64,000 nt of DNA from Temnothorax longispinosus (lineage: Eukaryota > Arthropoda > Insecta > Hymenoptera > Formicidae): NCBI RefSeq assembly GCF_030848805.1, contig NC_092360.1, positions 22,733,701 through 22,797,700 of the forward strand, read 5' to 3'. Both the position numbers and the translations under genes were made by a program. Below, piece by piece: positions 61,668-64,000 of this stretch. How positions within the stretch are numbered: the first letter of the stretch is position 1; each line of letters starts with the position of its first letter. A model generated the notes under the pieces. That model saw only the letters and a program-made list of their open reading frames with translations, searched no databases and had not been told where the DNA came from.

Positions 61668-61899
61668 GAAGATTTCTTGGATTCTCGCGGAAATCATTGT
61701 ATACACATCCGCCGTTTTATAAATCACTTTTCAAATATATTTCTTTGAGCACACAGCTTGGGTATATATAGAAGCACGAAGTAAATAAATTGTGATATAT
61801 CGATTCATCTGCAAAAAGAAAAATTGCACGAGAGAATCTAAGCGATCTTCGAAATTCTCACCGAAATCTCTGTATAGACGTCTGCCGTTTTATAAATCA
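61668..61899. repeat. Imperfect 58-bp direct repeat, about 173 bp apart
   Basis: 61668-61725 and 61841-61899 share CCGCCGTTTTATAAATCAC-type ends and aligned text before them: ATTCTCGCGGAAATC against ATTCTCACCGAAATC, and TGTATACACATC against TGTATAGACGTC. A 140-codon frame starting at 61792 runs through the second copy and on to 62214. It reads RRLPFYKSLRTSSVAKITRR with a Leu run later and has no recognisable domain. Confidence 0.65.
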
Positions 61900-62547
61900 T
61901 TACGAACGTCGTCGGTGGCCAAAATTACACGGCGTTGCTCGACGCGATCGATCGATCACTCGCGACGCAAAGCGTGCGCTAAATTGCTTCCGAACGACGA
62001 ACGACGAACGAATGTCACGTTGTCGTTGCTGTTGCTGTTGCCATTACAGCCTGTGCTATCGGCGTGGCCGGCAATATCGATTCGTCTAAACAAGATCGCC
62101 CATGCCAAATATCACGATATATATCGGCTCGCTGACGTTTGCGCATTTTCCGGACAATGTAAGCGAGATCGGAGATTCGCAAAATTTTCACAAAACTGTA
62201 TACTGCAGTATTAAAAGTTGTCAACATAGAGATAGTCGAAATTTTAAAAAATGATAAGTAAAACAGATAAATTTTACGATAGTTTAAAGTTATAGAAAAC
62301 TTTGAAAATTTGAAAGCGTAAATAATTTTGCTGTAATTAAACATTTGTGACTGATTGTGAATACCTTTTACAAATCACTTATCTATGGATTCTTTAGCCA
62401 ATAAAATGGTTTTTTTTTTACAAACATTAGTTTGTAGCTTTTAGACACATTAGTAATTTTTTAAGTAAAAGTATTAAAAATGATTAATCCTCTTTGAATT
62501 AAAAAATTTTTTAAATTATTAACAGAACTGACGAAAATTTCGGATTT

Positions 62548-63076
62548 TTAGTAGTATATTAGTGTATGTGGCAAAATATTTCTATTTAAAATGTAAGACA
62601 GTATTGAAAGGCTTAACATTCTAAGATGGAAAAGTATATGGTACGCTTTACAGTTTCTTTCTTCTGTGGTGATTTGGTGATCTTCAATTTTCGCGCAAGA
62701 GTAGCGAAGATGAAAGGTATAAGGCTGGACTGGTGTAGCTTCTCGTGACGAAATAGAGAAAACTGAAGAACAAATGTATGAGGAACTGTATAAAAGCTGT
62801 AGCTGTTCCGAGTAATGGTAGAATAGAAGATACAGAGGGAGATAGAACACTGTCTGATAGAAGTCGCGGTAGATGGCAATCTTGTAATTCTCCTCGTTCG
62901 CCATCACACGGGCAGATATAGCAATGATGAGGTGATCGCAGTATATTCATAGCAACTGTTACTGTTGTGAGAGCAATATCCACTTGCGTAAATAGGATTG
63001 CGACGATTGTCAGACATCGCGATGCGCATCGGAACATCAACGAATCTACGTTATGGCCGCGACGACACAGTTTCAT
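62548..63076 (-). pseudogene. Hydrophobic coding-like stretch in three frames
   Basis: Three minus-strand frames overlap. The first, from ATG at 63076, reads MKLCRRGHNVDSLMFRCASR then CLTIVAILFTQVDIALTTVT and is open 130 codons, with hydrophobic segments and six or more Cys. The second, ATG near 62907, reads MMANEENYKIAIYRDFYQTV then FYLPLYLLFYHYSEQLQLLY, open 119 codons, and has the better codon use in its middle part. The third lies between them. Simultaneous openness could mean a decayed multi-membrane-span gene with frameshifts, or simply stop-poor DNA. The Tyr/Phe/Leu-rich text is reminiscent of insect chemoreceptors, but no diagnostic motif is present, so I make no family claim. Confidence 0.25.
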
Positions 63077-63166
63077 TGCACAATAAATAAAACCACAGCG
63101 TAAAAGTTTTATGTTTTAAAGCATTACTACGAATATATTTCGTACGAACGTATCTATGAATAAGAT

Positions 63167-63545
63167 CAGGGCTTCTCAAACTAAGGTTCGCGACCCCTCA
63201 CAAGGGAACGGTACGAAAGTGTCAATTTAGTCCTTTGGATACAATTGGATACAATTTATGTGTAACTTCTTAATTAGAGGGTGGTTTAAAGCACTTTTCA
63301 CAGTGTGCACAACAAAAGAAGACTGAATTACGAAATCTGTATTAAAGTTGCGATTTTAGGAATTTCTACCTTCCTCTTTGAGCTATATATGTATTTCTCA
63401 GCAACCGTTTATCTCCACTTACTTTTGAAAATAATTATACCAATCCCTTGTCCTAGTCTTGGCCCTCAGGACTAAATTGATATTTTCGTACCGTTTCCTT
63501 GTCAGGGACTTGTGTAATATTATTGAGGGTCGCGGAAACATTTAA
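63167..63545. mobile_element. hAT-type non-autonomous element, degraded right end
   Basis: The left end starts CAGGGCTTCTCAAACTAAGG and runs into GTTCGCGACCCCTCACAAGG, text typical of hAT transposon termini. An inverted counterpart follows: the right arm (63466-63537), reversed, gives TTTCCGCGACCCTCAATAAT, then AAGGAAACGGTACGAAA and TCAATTTAGTCCTGAGG. These match GGGAACGGTACGAAA and TCAATTTAGTCCTTTGG on the left. The outer CAGGGCTTCTCAAACT is missing on the right, so the target duplication cannot be read. No transposase text is present. Confidence 0.75.
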
Positions 63546-64000
63546 AAATATTATTTTTTCGTAAATAATTAGGTAACTAGTTTCTATTTCTATATAAAAA
63601 TCTACTTTTTGTAGTTCTTATATAATAAAATATCTCAGAGAATTACATATTCTCATAATTTATAATAATTTCTCGTAAGTATTTAAGTGTATCGTTTAAT
63701 ATTTTTATATTTAAGTAACTCTCCTGCGATTTTCATCTATATGTTGACGCGAAGTTTTTGATTTACAATCAATCGTAAAAAAATATAGGTGAAAAAAACT
63801 ATGTGGATGGATTTTCTATTGCAACTATGTTCTATAAAGAAAAACCATTCACTGGTATTAAAAGTAGAACAGATTTTTAATCATATAAAAGGAAATTTGT
63901 CGGTCGCGCTAAAGTAAATTTCGTTGGATGACAGAAAGCGCGCCGAGCGAAGTTTTCAAAAGAGTTTGTTTATCACGAGTTTCCTCATGGACTTCGATTG
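63546..64000. other. AT-rich, no gene seen
   Basis: Nothing supportable. The last 120 bases become more balanced and may lead to a feature beyond the window. Confidence 0.5.

Noticed and set aside
1..64000. A prokaryote-style gene cluster, phage, CRISPR array or defence system
   Set aside because: No adjacent long coding frames, ribosome binding sites, spacer arrays or phage-like genes exist. Composition, transposons and splice signals point to insect nuclear DNA.

Overview
The window reads as nuclear DNA from an insect, most likely a hymenopteran such as an ant. This is an inference from its make-up. The sequence is AT-rich with scattered CpG-rich islands and no overall CpG loss. It has GT-AG splice signals, many GA and CA microsatellites, and decayed DNA transposons of the Tc1/mariner, piggyBac-like and hAT types with many palindromic MITEs. 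There is no operon, ribosome binding site, CRISPR array, rRNA or convincing tRNA. Almost all of the window is intergenic or intronic.

The one gene part I would defend is a small coding exon on the plus strand at 59018-59161. It has a branch-point-like TACTAAT, a pyrimidine tract and a CAG acceptor, a short upstream ORF, a start codon preceded by an in-frame stop inside the exon, a signal peptide, and a CAG|GTGGGT donor. It should be the first coding exon of a secreted or membrane protein whose remaining exons lie downstream, beyond a long intron. Much of the window would then be its 5' intron or upstream intergenic DNA.

Several weaker coding candidates are islands of balanced base composition in AT-rich DNA. 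They are a minus-strand terminal exon (38814-38979), a plus-strand terminal exon (8856-9071), a plus-strand first exon (18600-18710), an unusually long stop-free run (22917-23453), a two-frame gene remnant (50762-51002, minus) and a three-frame hydrophobic stretch (62548-63076, minus). I recognise none of these proteins. Their strand or reality is open, and each entry says why.

The mobile DNA is the clearest content. A Tc1/mariner copy (31131-32067) keeps its inverted ends, TA-type target duplication and broken transposase. A 264-bp TTAA-flanked element (12313-12576) and a 511-bp TTAA-flanked element (20291-20801) look like non-autonomous piggyBac-type insertions. A hAT-like end lies at 63167. 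At least eight other fold-back elements, of mostly different sequence, occur at 756, 9311, 11371, 28735, 32205, 32970, 47102, 49321 and 56135. I found no operon-like or defence-like system. The most unusual features are the variety of fold-back elements and the module-built repeats at 49.3-50.0 kb and 28.7-29.3 kb.
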